A DNA stretch of 64,000 nucleotides from Vibrio ponticus (lineage in GTDB: Bacteria; Pseudomonadota; Gammaproteobacteria; Enterobacterales; Vibrionaceae). Location of the stretch: assembly GCF_009938225.1 (NCBI RefSeq), contig NZ_AP019657.1, positions 1,426,001-1,490,000 of the forward strand, in the 5' to 3' direction. Position 1 is the first letter of the stretch. Each line of letters begins with the position of its first letter. Both the position numbers and the translations under genes were made by a program. The notes under the pieces were generated by a model. That model was not told the DNA's origin, did not search any database, and saw nothing but the letters and a program-made list of their open reading frames with translations. Below are positions 29,732 to 38,714 of the stretch, piece after piece.

Positions 29732-31174
29732 ATGAAGAAAGTTCTGGTGCTCGGCGCTTCTGGCTATATTGGTTCTCAGTTACTCCATCAACTCTGCAAT
29801 CAAGGTTACAACGTAACTGCCGCAGCGCGCCAAATAGAGTATTTGCAAGCGAGAACGCTCCCCCATCCTCTTCTCACTATCACCTATCTTGATCTCGCCG
29901 ATCGAGAAGCAACACTCAAGTTAGTTCCCCAATTCGAGATTGTTTACTTTCTTGTTCATGGCATGGCACAAGGGCATGACTTCGTAGACTATGAAATATC
30001 ACTAGCAGAAAACTTCACTGCCGCACTTGATAAAAGTAATATCGAACAAGTTATCTATCTGAGCGCCATTCAACCTCAGACTGGTAATTCCGAGCATCTT
30101 AAAGCTCGCCGTATGACTGGGGAAATCTTAAGAACAAGTCATATACCAATTACCGAAGTCAGAGCTGGCGTGATTATCGGTCCAGGTTCCGCCGCTTTCG
30201 AAATTATGCGCGATTTTGTCTATAATTTGCCTGCCCTAGTAACCCCAAAGTGGGTGGATTCCAAAGCTAATCCCATTGCGCTACCAAACCTCAATCACTA
30301 CCTACTCGAACTTGCCAAAAAACCAACCGATGAACACAAGCTTTATGAGGCTGGCGGTCCTGACATTCTCAGCTATCGCGATCAATTCAAAGTAATATGT
30401 GCTGCCAGTCAACGTCCCTATCGCTTATTTGCCACACCTCTGCTAACCCCAAAAATTGCATCCTACTGGCTAGGAATGGTTACCTCTGTACCATCCAATA
30501 TTGGTAGTGCTCTGTTAGCTGGATTGGAGCATGACTTTATTGCCGACTCGAGCGAACTTGAACAACGTTTCCCGCAAAAAATGATTCGCTTTAAAGAGAT
30601 GGTCACCACCAGCATCGCACAAGAAGGTAAGTTTGTACGTAGCAACGTCTGGGGCTTTGATCCTGCCGCTTTAAATCGTTGGCAAGCAGGTTATGGATAC
30701 TACCCAAAGCAAACCGGGGCAAGTATTGAAACTGATCTCTCTACTGAACAGATCTGGCAGGTCGTTAAAACATTAGGTCGCCGAGACGATCCATACTTCT
30801 TTGCCAATTATTTATGGCGCACCCGCGAGTGGCTCGACATCTTCTTTGGTGGTCGCAAACCGATTCGCCGCATGCCTGAGGGACCTGAGCTTAAAGTTGG
30901 CGACTTTATCGACTCATGGAAAGTGATACGCTGTGAGAAAAACCAATTTCTATCGCTACTTTTCGGTATGCAGGGACCGGGACTGGGACGCTTAGAATTC
31001 ACCATTACAGATTTGGGTGACAAACGAAGCCTCAACATTACAGCTTGGTGGCATCCGCAAGGATTTCGCGGTCTGCTCTATTGGTTTGCAATGATGCCTG
31101 CGCATCTATTCATTTTTAAAGGGATGGTCAAAGCCATTGTTAAAAAAGCAAAGCCTCAGGCACCGGAAGAATAA
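29732..31174 (+). CDS. NAD(P)-binding SDR-like protein with DUF2867 domain
   Basis: 480-residue two-domain protein. Residues about 1-290 are an atypical short-chain dehydrogenase/epimerase fold starting KKVLVLGASGYIGSQLL (GxSGxxG dinucleotide loop). Residues about 320-470 form a DUF2867 domain with many tryptophans (LWRTREWLDIFFGG, SLNITAWWHPQGFRG). Family members of this build are of unknown substrate. Divergent from the MATE pump. Confidence 0.85.
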   Translation: MKKVLVLGASGYIGSQLLHQLCNQGYNVTAAARQIEYLQARTLPHPLLTITYLDLADREATLKLVPQFEIVYFLVHGMAQGHDFVDYEISLAENFTAALDKSNIEQVIYLSAIQPQTGNSEHLKARRMTGEILRTSHIPITEVRAGVIIGPGSAAFEIMRDFVYNLPALVTPKWVDSKANPIALPNLNHYLLELAKKPTDEHKLYEAGGPDILSYRDQFKVICAASQRPYRLFATPLLTPKIASYWLGMVTSVPSNIGSALLAGLEHDFIADSSELEQRFPQKMIRFKEMVTTSIAQEGKFVRSNVWGFDPAALNRWQAGYGYYPKQTGASIETDLSTEQIWQVVKTLGRRDDPYFFANYLWRTREWLDIFFGGRKPIRRMPEGPELKVGDFIDSWKVIRCEKNQFLSLLFGMQGPGLGRLEFTITDLGDKRSLNITAWWHPQGFRGLLYWFAMMPAHLFIFKGMVKAIVKKAKPQAPEE

Positions 31175-31181
31175 AACAAAC

Positions 31182-31207
31182 GCCCAAGTTAACACGGTAA
31201 CTTGGGC
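31182..31207 (-). terminator. Terminator of rnk
   Basis: Perfect 10-bp stem GCCCAAGTTA / TAACTTGGGC with a 6-base loop. The minus strand continues GTTTGTTTTATT, suiting rnk; the plus strand lacks a T tract, though the hairpin lies just after the DUF2867 gene. Confidence 0.75.
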
Positions 31208-31214
31208 AGCCTGT

Positions 31215-31625
31215 TTAGATTAAGAACTCACCTTCCCGCTCTGGCTGATAAGTAATATCTTGTATTGTCACATCGACATTAGAGCCATCAGGTTTAGGCC
31301 ATTGAATGGTATCCCCAATAGACAAGCCCAATAAAGCACTGCCAATCGGTGCCAAAATCGAGACCTTATCAAGGCTATTGTTCATATCTTTTGGATACAC
31401 TAACGTCATTTCAAACTCTTTTTGCGTCGCTTCAATAACAAAACGCACACGAGAGTTCATCGTCACTACATTGGCGGGTATTTCCTGCGGAGTCACGATA
31501 TTGCCACGTTCCAGTTCCTCTTCTAGTTTTTCTGTTGAAACTGCACTGCGTGGTAGAGATTCAATTAAATTATAGATTCTATCTACATCAAGTGATGAAA
31601 GGGTAATTTCAGGTTTGATATTCAT
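31215..31625 (-). CDS. rnk: Regulator of nucleoside diphosphate kinase / GreA-like RNA polymerase secondary-channel protein
   Basis: 136 residues from MNIKPEITLS, collinear with E. coli Rnk (136). An N-terminal coiled-coil (about 8-48) is followed by a FKBP-like GreA/GreB C-terminal domain (ANVVTMNSRVRF, TLVYPKDM, LAPIGSALLGLSIGDTIQWP, YQPEREGEFL). Rnk binds RNA polymerase and influences nucleotide pools and exopolysaccharide in other bacteria. Confidence 0.92.
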   Translation of the reverse strand: MNIKPEITLSSLDVDRIYNLIESLPRSAVSTEKLEEELERGNIVTPQEIPANVVTMNSRVRFVIEATQKEFEMTLVYPKDMNNSLDKVSILAPIGSALLGLSIGDTIQWPKPDGSNVDVTIQDITYQPEREGEFLI

Positions 31626-31690
31626 ACTGTCCTCATACAACAAAAATACGCTTACCGTACTTTTTTCAAGACATCCTCATACCAAATAAA

Positions 31691-31726
31691 AGCCTCCAGA
31701 CTTCGGAAAAAGTCTGGAGGCTAAAT
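31691..31726 (-). terminator. Strong terminator downstream of the large lipoprotein gene
   Basis: Thirteen-base arms AGCCTCCAGACTT / AAGTCTGGAGGCT, 180 bp past the lipoprotein stop, followed on the minus strand by TTTTATTT. It also insulates rnk, which starts beyond it. Confidence 0.8.
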
Positions 31727-31907
31727 CGTATGAGCAGAATTGTCTGACAGTTAATGTGCCTAGTTATACATCTTTAGGCAAATAGCAATGACCAAAATGA
31801 GCGGTCACGCAGTATTTTTTACTGCTAATTTCAATATCTACCCACATCCATCTGCTATTGCTAGATATATGAAAGATCTAAACGAAACCCTAAACCTTTC
31901 AAACTCA

Positions 31908-34025
31908 CTATTTCGCGTAGTATTTATCTTCGATCATCTGTTTCAAGATATCAGTTTGTGGAGCAAGGAATAGTTGAGCACCTCTAAGCATTGGTTGGAA
32001 AGATTCCTCTTCTCCTACAGGCTCTTGTGGTTCAGGGTAACCAGTATTGCCACTTGCATAACAATAGTTTCTATCTTTCCACTCACCTATTTCTTCGATG
32101 GTAACACCGCCTACCTCATCAACCACAAAATCAAAGGCAGCCCAACATGTTGTCGCTTGACCCGTTGGTGGTGAGAAAACACGACGGTAGCCATTGTAGT
32201 TTAATTCAATTCGCGCCGGAGAATCAGAGATACTACCCGCACCGCTAAATCGATATACGGCATAACTATAGCGACCGGCATGAGGGAAAGAGCTCACTGT
32301 CGTTACTTCAGGACCAAAGCTACTTGTATCATCAACATCCAAGGCAAACGTCGATTGACCGATCGTCACATTTTTGTTGCCATAATAGACAGAAAACTTC
32401 TGCTCACCTGCTTCACTGACTGGTCCAAAGAAGTGAGTATCCAAATCTCTTGGCTCTTGCCCCCACGTGAGACTAATTACCGCTGCCGCAGGTTCTAAAG
32501 ACAAGCAATCCCCAAGTTGGGTATCTACACTACTTGTTTGAATCGTTGATGTACGACTTAAACCTTCACCGGTAACGACAGAAAGCAATACGGATGAATT
32601 GAATCGTGCAGGCACACTAAATTGACCCTGTGCATCCGTTATGCTCCAAGCCGTACCAGTATAATTCACACCTTGCGTTCTAACTTGAGCAAAAGGTGCG
32701 AACTCCCCATTGCCATCAACCACACAACCACGAATTTGAATGGTTTGATAACGAATATCTGCATTCCAAGTGGTGAAATGCGATACTGTGCCTTGGTAAT
32801 ATCGGCTAACTGGTCCATTGATTAGCTCGGCAGTCCCTTCTTCTACCCAATAGCCTGTCTCATCATCAAAATAATAAAGAGGAATCGTTGCAGGTGGATT
32901 TATCGCACCAGACGACAATGGAATACGTATCGTCGCAGTTTGACCATCAGCTAAGTTATAGTTGTTCTGTGCTTGGTCCGAGAATGTAACGCTGATTGCA
33001 CCAAAACTCTCGATATGACCGACTTCGCCTGTCACAGGATCGACCGTCTCAAAGTTACCTGGCATTAAGTTAGGATCAATACTTGGGTCAATGATGGTAA
33101 TCTCTGCATTGACATCACCACTTGGCGCTCGACCATTTTCATCAACCAGTGCGTTTTCATTCAGCGAAACAACCGACAGACCTTCTACGACTAGCTCATT
33201 CGTGTTCGTTGGCGTAAAAGTAACCGTGGTATTCACTGGTTGGAGGAACACATTCACAATTTGATCTCGGTTAGTCACAATTTGACTGTACTCACCGAAG
33301 TTTTCAGCATCGGCATGAACCACTATGCGTTCAGCTTGGTCAAATAGCACGACTTGCAACTCACCTTCTGCATCGGTCAACCCAGTGCGAACGAGAGTTT
33401 CATCCTCTTTAAAAGCAGTGACTGTCACATTCGCTTGAGGGATGAGTTCACCATTGAAGTAGTTTTGTGTGGTTAGTGACAATATTGTACTTGGTAAAAC
33501 CGTGACGGTACGAGTTTCGCTCGCTTGGTTACCCGAGCGATCCGTTGCTGAATAGTTCAGTGTGTAAGAGCCCGGAGTCGCGCTATCGACTGAACCCGTA
33601 ACCTCGACTTCAACCGAGCCTTCGTATAGATCTAATGCACTCCAACCCGGCTCTACAAATTCTTCTCCAGCAAGCATTTCTAAGATGACTGCACCATTTA
33701 ACGACAAATCAGGCGCGAGTGTGTCATTAACGATGACTATCCTTTCTACGGAAGACGAGTTACCGGCAACATCTGTAGCGGTGTAAGTGACAGTGTATGT
33801 CCCTAGAGTATTCGTATCGACGTCACCACTGATGATGACATCCACTTCTTCATCAATATCATCTTCAGCCGTTGCCCCACTTTCGAGATATTCGGTTCCC
33901 GCTTCTACGGTTACACTCTCTTCACCAATTAACGTCACAACTGGCGGCGTAACATCAAGCTCACAGCCACTCAAGATCAGTGCGGCTATCAAACTCATAG
34001 AAAATTTCTGACTTGTTATTCGCAT
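31908..34025 (-). CDS. Large multidomain lipoprotein
   Basis: 705 residues from MRITSQKFS, preceded by AAGGAAC. Lipobox LILSGC puts the lipidated Cys at residue 21. Two DUF5011/Ig-like repeats follow at about 23-97 and 98-175 (each with a YTVTYTATDVAGN-like end), then a carboxypeptidase-regulatory-like segment (about 180-260), a middle region, a second beta-sandwich (about 450-520) and a C-terminal YfaP-like part (LTWGQEPRDLDTHFFGP, about 530-660). The build suggests a surface or periplasmic protein for carbohydrate or cell-wall contact. Acidic overall. No partner gene. Function not known. Confidence 0.75.
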   Translation of the reverse strand: MRITSQKFSMSLIAALILSGCELDVTPPVVTLIGEESVTVEAGTEYLESGATAEDDIDEEVDVIISGDVDTNTLGTYTVTYTATDVAGNSSSVERIVIVNDTLAPDLSLNGAVILEMLAGEEFVEPGWSALDLYEGSVEVEVTGSVDSATPGSYTLNYSATDRSGNQASETRTVTVLPSTILSLTTQNYFNGELIPQANVTVTAFKEDETLVRTGLTDAEGELQVVLFDQAERIVVHADAENFGEYSQIVTNRDQIVNVFLQPVNTTVTFTPTNTNELVVEGLSVVSLNENALVDENGRAPSGDVNAEITIIDPSIDPNLMPGNFETVDPVTGEVGHIESFGAISVTFSDQAQNNYNLADGQTATIRIPLSSGAINPPATIPLYYFDDETGYWVEEGTAELINGPVSRYYQGTVSHFTTWNADIRYQTIQIRGCVVDGNGEFAPFAQVRTQGVNYTGTAWSITDAQGQFSVPARFNSSVLLSVVTGEGLSRTSTIQTSSVDTQLGDCLSLEPAAAVISLTWGQEPRDLDTHFFGPVSEAGEQKFSVYYGNKNVTIGQSTFALDVDDTSSFGPEVTTVSSFPHAGRYSYAVYRFSGAGSISDSPARIELNYNGYRRVFSPPTGQATTCWAAFDFVVDEVGGVTIEEIGEWKDRNYCYASGNTGYPEPQEPVGEEESFQPMLRGAQLFLAPQTDILKQMIEDKYYAK

Positions 34026-34337
34026 TATTCGTTCCTTTAAATAGACAATCCTAGTTTTATTTTCAAAGTAAATACCTTTCAAATAAAATAACTAGTCACA
34101 TCAAAATAACTTAAATAAAACGCAGAACAAAAAATTCAACATTACATCTCTAAAGGATATCAACAATGAGAAATCAACATCATAACTTACAGCAATAATG
34201 ATAATTACAACTCAAGCCAACAATCAAATCAAATCAAATCAAACCAACAAATAAAACTAGCACTTTAAATTCATTTAATAACAATCAAGGCAAACTTTAT
34301 TATTAGTCAAATATCAATATAGCCGAATCTCAACAAC
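34026..34337. other. AT-rich region with pentanucleotide repeat
   Basis: 312 bp upstream of the lipoprotein gene, very AT-rich. A simple repeat of four AATCA units lies at about 34222-34243. No gene seen; the lipoprotein promoter must be here. Confidence 0.5.
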
Positions 34338-34676
34338 CTATTTAACTAACTTTCCAAGACGCTGTAATCTTGAAGTAATCGCACCTCTCGATCTTTGATG
34401 TGCATGTGCTAATGCTGCAATACTCATCCTCGTATCAAATCCCTCAACAAGTTGGTGTTCCTCCTCTTCCGACCAAGGTTTACCGGTATTTGTTGGTCTT
34501 GTCGTTTTACGTCTTTGTTTATTAATTTCATTATTCATCACATCTTTAGCAATCCAGAGAGCACGAATAACATCAGGGTGATTAAAGCTGTGCCCCCTAG
34601 GTAATACTTCACCATTAATCGGATCAATACCATCAGCTAAAGCACTGATTATTTTTATAGCATTAGATTTATCCAT
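34338..34676 (-). CDS. Small protein with Myb/SANT-like C-terminal helix-turn-helix
   Basis: 112 residues. The N-terminal half (IKIISALADGIDPINGEVLPRGHSFNHPDVIRAL) recurs in gammaproteobacterial proteins of unknown function. The C-terminal half, WSEEEEHQLVEGFDTRMSIAALAHAHQRSRGAITSRLQRLGKL, has the Trp-acidic-helix, then helix-turn-helix pattern of Myb-like DNA-binding domains. A regulatory or DNA-binding role is inferred. It lies between the lipoprotein and the SQ cluster and may belong to neither. Confidence 0.6.
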   Translation of the reverse strand: MDKSNAIKIISALADGIDPINGEVLPRGHSFNHPDVIRALWIAKDVMNNEINKQRRKTTRPTNTGKPWSEEEEHQLVEGFDTRMSIAALAHAHQRSRGAITSRLQRLGKLVK

Positions 34677-34991
34677 TAACTTTCCTGTTTGCTTTTAAGT
34701 AAAAAATACGCTCATTAATCAGTTGAGTTGATATAGATATTTATCTTATGCAAAGTTATTAATCACATCGCCAAGTAATGAAATGGATCAATACAACCAA
34801 GATTAATAACCGAGCGATCGTAAGGTTAACGAATAATGCAGACTTATAGCGAAAAAATAGAAATAAAGAAGCTAAGTAGAGATGGCAGATGACGCAAATA
34901 AAGAAGAGAAAGTAGAGTTTTTAGATAGAATAAAAACGTGCAGCTCTAACATACATCAGAGCTGCACGAAGCATTTTTTAACTCACAATGA
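34677..34991. other. Intergenic region at the left edge of the SQ cluster
   Basis: 315 bp, AT-rich. It holds the terminator of the yihS transcription unit (34938-34967) and presumably the promoter of the 112-residue protein gene. No gene seen. Confidence 0.5.
34931..34967 (-). terminator. Terminator of the aldolase-TRAP-yihS operon
   Basis: Perfect 10-bp stem GTGCAGCTCT / AGAGCTGCAC (34938-34947, 34958-34967) with a 10-base loop; the minus strand continues GTTTTTATTC. Confidence 0.85.
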
Positions 34992-36242
34992 TTACTTTAG
35001 GTTTACGTCTAATAAACCAGAAGCAAGTGCAGGCGCTAAGCCCGGAGTAAGTGGCAAGCGAGGAATCACTAAACAGTGCATTAGGTGGTAAATGTCTTGT
35101 TTACCATCCCATACTACGCTTGTACCTGCTTGGTTATTTACATCAAGCTCTTGCCACCATGAACAACCTTCGTAGTCAATTAGGTAAGTACGGCAGTAAT
35201 CCCACCATGTGCGGTACCAATCTTCGTATTTCTTCTCACCTGTTACTGCGTATAGCGCGTAAGCTGTACCGATCGCTTCAACAGGCGCCCAACGGATACG
35301 CTCACGTACAACTGGCTTACCGTCCCAATCAACTGAGTAAACGAAACCTGGTGCACCATCTACATGCCACGCATCGCGAACCGTTGCATCAAACAGACCA
35401 ATCGCATCTTCTAGCAACCACTCAGGGCAATCAGCACCAATTTCTAGTAGCGTTGCACGTAGGTGACAGATTAAGCGACCCCACTCAATCCAGTGACCAG
35501 GTGTACCGCCGTACGCACGGAAGTGGCTTGCTGGCGTTTCTTTGTTGTAATCTGGTAGTGGATTCCAGTCAGCATCAAAGTGTTCGTTTACACGGTAGCT
35601 TAGGCTCTTCGCGGTTTTGTTGATCATGAACTCAGTGATATTTAGTGCGCGATCTAGCCACTTCTTATCTTTAGTCACATCGTAAACGATTAGGAATGCT
35701 TCCACAGAGTGCATCGCCATGTTACCACCACGGTAATCTTCCGTTTCAGTCCACGCTTGATCCCATGACTCGTAACACATCTGCTTCTCTTCAACCCAGA
35801 AGTGTTTTTCGTACACAGTAATGGCTTCATCAAGCAGAGCATGTGCACGTGGGTGACCTGTTGTAACCGCACTTGCCGCACCTAGTAGTACGAATGCGTG
35901 CTGGTAGCCTTGTTTCGATGAGTCAACGATACCCTCGCCTGAGTTATCGATTGTCGCGTACCAACCACCGTGAGTGTGATCTTTTAGTGGACCTTCAAGA
36001 GCAGCAATACCGTGCTCAACCAGATCATACGCACCAGGACGACCCATGTGTGCAGCAAGCGCGTAACAATGCAGCATACGTGCAGTGATCCAAAGACGAG
36101 TGCCCATCTCCTCACGAATGTTACCGTTGTTACCCACCCAACCAAATCCGTTAGGAACCACTGAACGACGGCCGAATTCAAAGATACGATCTGTTTCAGT
36201 ATCTAACCAAGAGGTGTGAGATTTGGTGTTAATCCACTTCAT
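34992..36242 (-). CDS. yihS: Sulfoquinovose isomerase (AGE family)
   Basis: 416-residue (alpha/alpha)6-barrel aldose-ketose isomerase that converts sulfoquinovose to 6-deoxy-6-sulfofructose, first committed step of sulfoglycolysis. It is collinear with E. coli YihS (413 aa) with long identical stretches: [49 protein letters not shown] (here [14 protein letters not shown]), [26 protein letters not shown]. These are far closer than to ordinary N-acylglucosamine epimerases. Last gene of a five-gene operon after the aldolase, dctQ, dctM and EIIB genes. Confidence 0.95.
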   Translation of the reverse strand: MKWINTKSHTSWLDTETDRIFEFGRRSVVPNGFGWVGNNGNIREEMGTRLWITARMLHCYALAAHMGRPGAYDLVEHGIAALEGPLKDHTHGGWYATIDNSGEGIVDSSKQGYQHAFVLLGAASAVTTGHPRAHALLDEAITVYEKHFWVEEKQMCYESWDQAWTETEDYRGGNMAMHSVEAFLIVYDVTKDKKWLDRALNITEFMINKTAKSLSYRVNEHFDADWNPLPDYNKETPASHFRAYGGTPGHWIEWGRLICHLRATLLEIGADCPEWLLEDAIGLFDATVRDAWHVDGAPGFVYSVDWDGKPVVRERIRWAPVEAIGTAYALYAVTGEKKYEDWYRTWWDYCRTYLIDYEGCSWWQELDVNNQAGTSVVWDGKQDIYHLMHCLVIPRLPLTPGLAPALASGLLDVNLK

Positions 36243-36318
36243 ATTTGTTTCCTATTATTTCTTATATCTATTTAATTTGGGTATTTAACTTAAGCGGCGA
36301 TTTGCTTGTTTTGAGTTA

Positions 36319-36585
36319 TCAGTTCGCGGCTTGAGTTCGAATTTCTTCAGCTAGGGTGTGTACATCAAAGAACACCACTTGAATCTGGTTATCCGGTAAG
36401 CGGATAAACCCAAGTGCACCTTGACGTCGCAGCAAACCTTCATTGACGATTTCTAAATCTTTAACTTGTATACGTAGGCGCGTCGCGCAGTTGTCGATTC
36501 TGCCTGCAACGATGTTCTCAACACCGCCCATTGCTTTAAGGATTTTTTGCGCCTTAGCCTGTAAGTTGCCTTTATCGTTAATCAT
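36319..36585 (-). CDS. Stand-alone PTS EIIB domain (glucose family)
   Basis: 88-residue cytoplasmic protein with a glucose/N-acetylglucosamine-type EIIB fold: AQKILKAMGGVENIVAGRI, then DNCATRLRIQVKD with the phospho-acceptor Cys33, then GALGFIRLPDNQIQVVF. Complete for a EIIB domain. There is no EIIC membrane partner or EIIA in the window, and transport in this operon is by a TRAP system. It therefore probably acts as a phosphorylation-state sensor or regulator, or serves a distant EIIC. Sits between dctM and yihS. Confidence 0.85.
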   Translation of the reverse strand: MINDKGNLQAKAQKILKAMGGVENIVAGRIDNCATRLRIQVKDLEIVNEGLLRRQGALGFIRLPDNQIQVVFFDVHTLAEEIRTQAAN

Positions 36586-36700
36586 CGACTTTCTCTCTTG
36601 TAACGAAGAACCAAATACGCTTTGGTGCTTAATGAAATTGTGTGTAGCTAAATGTACTGTCTAGACGCGGCACCCTTGCGTGCCGCGTTTACTCAATGGG

Positions 36701-37990
36701 CTACATGATGCCCGCTAATTGAGGTAGACCGATTACCAATGATGGGAAGAATGAAATCAGGAAGATGATTGCCATTTCTACGATTAGGAATGGAATGATT
36801 TTCTTAGAGATTTCAGATACAGATACCTTCGATACACCGGATGCTACGAAAAGTACTAGACCCATTGGCGGAGTTGCCAAACCGATAGAAAGGTTTGCAC
36901 ACATAACCACACCGAAGTGTACTGGGTCGATACCCGCTGCTGTCATGATTGGCGCGAAAATCGGAGCAAAGATTAGGATTGCAGGACCCGCGTCTAAGAA
37001 CATACCAATGATGAATAGCAGTACGTTAATAATCGCAAACAGTAAGTAAGGGTTATCAGTAATACCATTCATGAAATCAGCAACCATGGTCGAAACACCA
37101 GATAGACTGATTAGTGATGCAAAACCACTTGCCGCTGCAACGATGATAAGAATCGATGCTGCGTTTACTGCTACTTTCGCGAACAGTGCGTAAGTTGCTT
37201 TAACGTTAGTCGCTTTAATGATGTATAGCGAAACTACGATTGCGTAAGCTACTGCTACTGCAGCTGCTTCTGTTGGCGTAAAGATACCACCGTAAATACC
37301 ACCAAGAATGATCACTGGTGTCATTAGCGGAACAATCGCTAGACGGAATGCTTGGCGACGCTCCATCGCTGGTGCACGTTCCATTGCTTGTACTTGTGGG
37401 TATTTTTTGATCTGGAAGTGGTTCATGATCATAAGACCCACACACAGAATGATACCTGGAGTCACACCAGCCAAGAACATTGCTGCTACTGACGTGTTCA
37501 TAACAAACGCGTAGATAAGCATGATGCCTGATGGTGGAATGATGTTACCAAGTACTGTCGCCGCTGCCGTTAGTGCTGCAGAATAACCAGTATCGTATTT
37601 GTACTTCTTCATTTCAGGAAGCAGCATACCGCCGATTGCTGAAGTTGCCGCTACCGCTGAACCAGTCAGTGCACCGAAGATTGTTGCCGCGAGAATTACC
37701 ACGTGACCTAGACCACCACGCAAGTGCTGAACCATTGTCTGAGCAAAAGCGATGATACGTGGTGTAATACCACCCGCCGTCATACACTCGCCCGCCAACA
37801 TAAAGAATGGTAGAGCAAGCAGTAAGAAGCTATCTAAGCCAGAGTACAGGCGTTGATAAAGCATGTTCGCAAACAACATTTGGTCGTTTTGGAACAGAGT
37901 GATCATCGGGGATAAACCCAATGTAAATAGTACTGGTACGCCGACGATAAGCAGTACTAAGAAATAGACTAGAAAGATTGGAGATACCAT
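36701..37990 (-). CDS. dctM: TRAP transporter large membrane subunit (DctM)
   Basis: 429-residue, roughly 12-segment subunit that forms the Na+-coupled translocation channel of a TRAP transporter. Typical features: MVSPIFLVYFLVLLIVGVPV start, FFMLAGECMTAGGITPRII, FGALTGSAVAATSAIGGMLL, NIIPPSGIMLIYA and LATPPMGLVLFVASG. Start 14 bp after dctQ. Context says the substrate is sulfoquinovose, its glycerol derivative, or DHPS; E. coli uses the unrelated YihO/YihP here. Confidence 0.92.
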   Translation of the reverse strand: MVSPIFLVYFLVLLIVGVPVLFTLGLSPMITLFQNDQMLFANMLYQRLYSGLDSFLLLALPFFMLAGECMTAGGITPRIIAFAQTMVQHLRGGLGHVVILAATIFGALTGSAVAATSAIGGMLLPEMKKYKYDTGYSAALTAAATVLGNIIPPSGIMLIYAFVMNTSVAAMFLAGVTPGIILCVGLMIMNHFQIKKYPQVQAMERAPAMERRQAFRLAIVPLMTPVIILGGIYGGIFTPTEAAAVAVAYAIVVSLYIIKATNVKATYALFAKVAVNAASILIIVAAASGFASLISLSGVSTMVADFMNGITDNPYLLFAIINVLLFIIGMFLDAGPAILIFAPIFAPIMTAAGIDPVHFGVVMCANLSIGLATPPMGLVLFVASGVSKVSVSEISKKIIPFLIVEMAIIFLISFFPSLVIGLPQLAGIM

Positions 37991-38004
37991 AGTTTAACGC
38001 CTTC

Positions 38005-38631
38005 TTAAGATGCTGCTGTTGGTTCTAGATTCGCCTCTTTCTTGCTTTCAGGCGCGTCAGAACTGTCTTCTTCGATTATTGGTGCTTCGTAAAGAGCAAC
38101 CGTCGCTTGGCTTTGAGAAACGTCAGTGAAATCTCCTAAAATGCCACGAATAGACTGGATACATTTTTGTAGTGCGTAAACACATGTTACTGTCATCATT
38201 ACTGGTGGAATCACGTAGATGACATACATTGGAATTGGCAAACTGTCGGCCATTACTGAACCGGTGTTGTAGAAGTTCCAACCAAATTTAATCCAAACCG
38301 CAAATACAAGAATTGCTGAGATATGCGCAACTAAAGCAAACAATGCGTATAGTCGAGGGGCTTTTTTCTCCACAATTTCAGTTACGAATGTCATTGCAAT
38401 GTTTTTGTCGGCCAAGTACACGAACGGCAGGCAGAGATAAGTCATGTAGATCATCAAGAAACGCGCCATCTCATCTGTCCAGCTTAAAGGCACGTTAAGT
38501 ACATAACGGAAGAGTACTTGAGCGACAACCATCACTGTCATCACGAGAAGTAATACACCAGCAACGTGGCGTAGTAATTTCGCAACAGGGGTAGTCACTG
38601 TATTCAATGCTTTTTCTATTGTTTTTAGCAT
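38005..38631 (-). CDS. dctQ: TRAP transporter small membrane subunit (DctQ)
   Basis: 208-residue four-helix subunit of a TRAP transporter. Helices at about 17-37 (VAGVLLLVMTVMVVAQVLFR), 50-70, 90-110 and 128-150; the motif VLFRYVLNVPLSWTDEMARFL is diagnostic. The C-terminal 45 residues are a hydrophilic, acidic extension. Chosen start MLKTIEKALNTVTTPVAKLL; the longer upstream frame has no family similarity. Between the aldolase gene and dctM. Confidence 0.9.
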   Translation of the reverse strand: MLKTIEKALNTVTTPVAKLLRHVAGVLLLVMTVMVVAQVLFRYVLNVPLSWTDEMARFLMIYMTYLCLPFVYLADKNIAMTFVTEIVEKKAPRLYALFALVAHISAILVFAVWIKFGWNFYNTGSVMADSLPIPMYVIYVIPPVMMTVTCVYALQKCIQSIRGILGDFTDVSQSQATVALYEAPIIEEDSSDAPESKKEANLEPTAAS

Positions 38632-38714
38632 AGAATCACCATCATTTTTATAGGGCTTTGGGAAATTGGGTGCCGAGGTAAACAGCACCCTGTCTTATTA
38701 TATTTATTGTTAAA

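Noticed and set aside
34882..35091. 69-codon gene antisense to the end of yihS
   Set aside because: Overlaps the yihS terminator and its coding end; no supporting signal.
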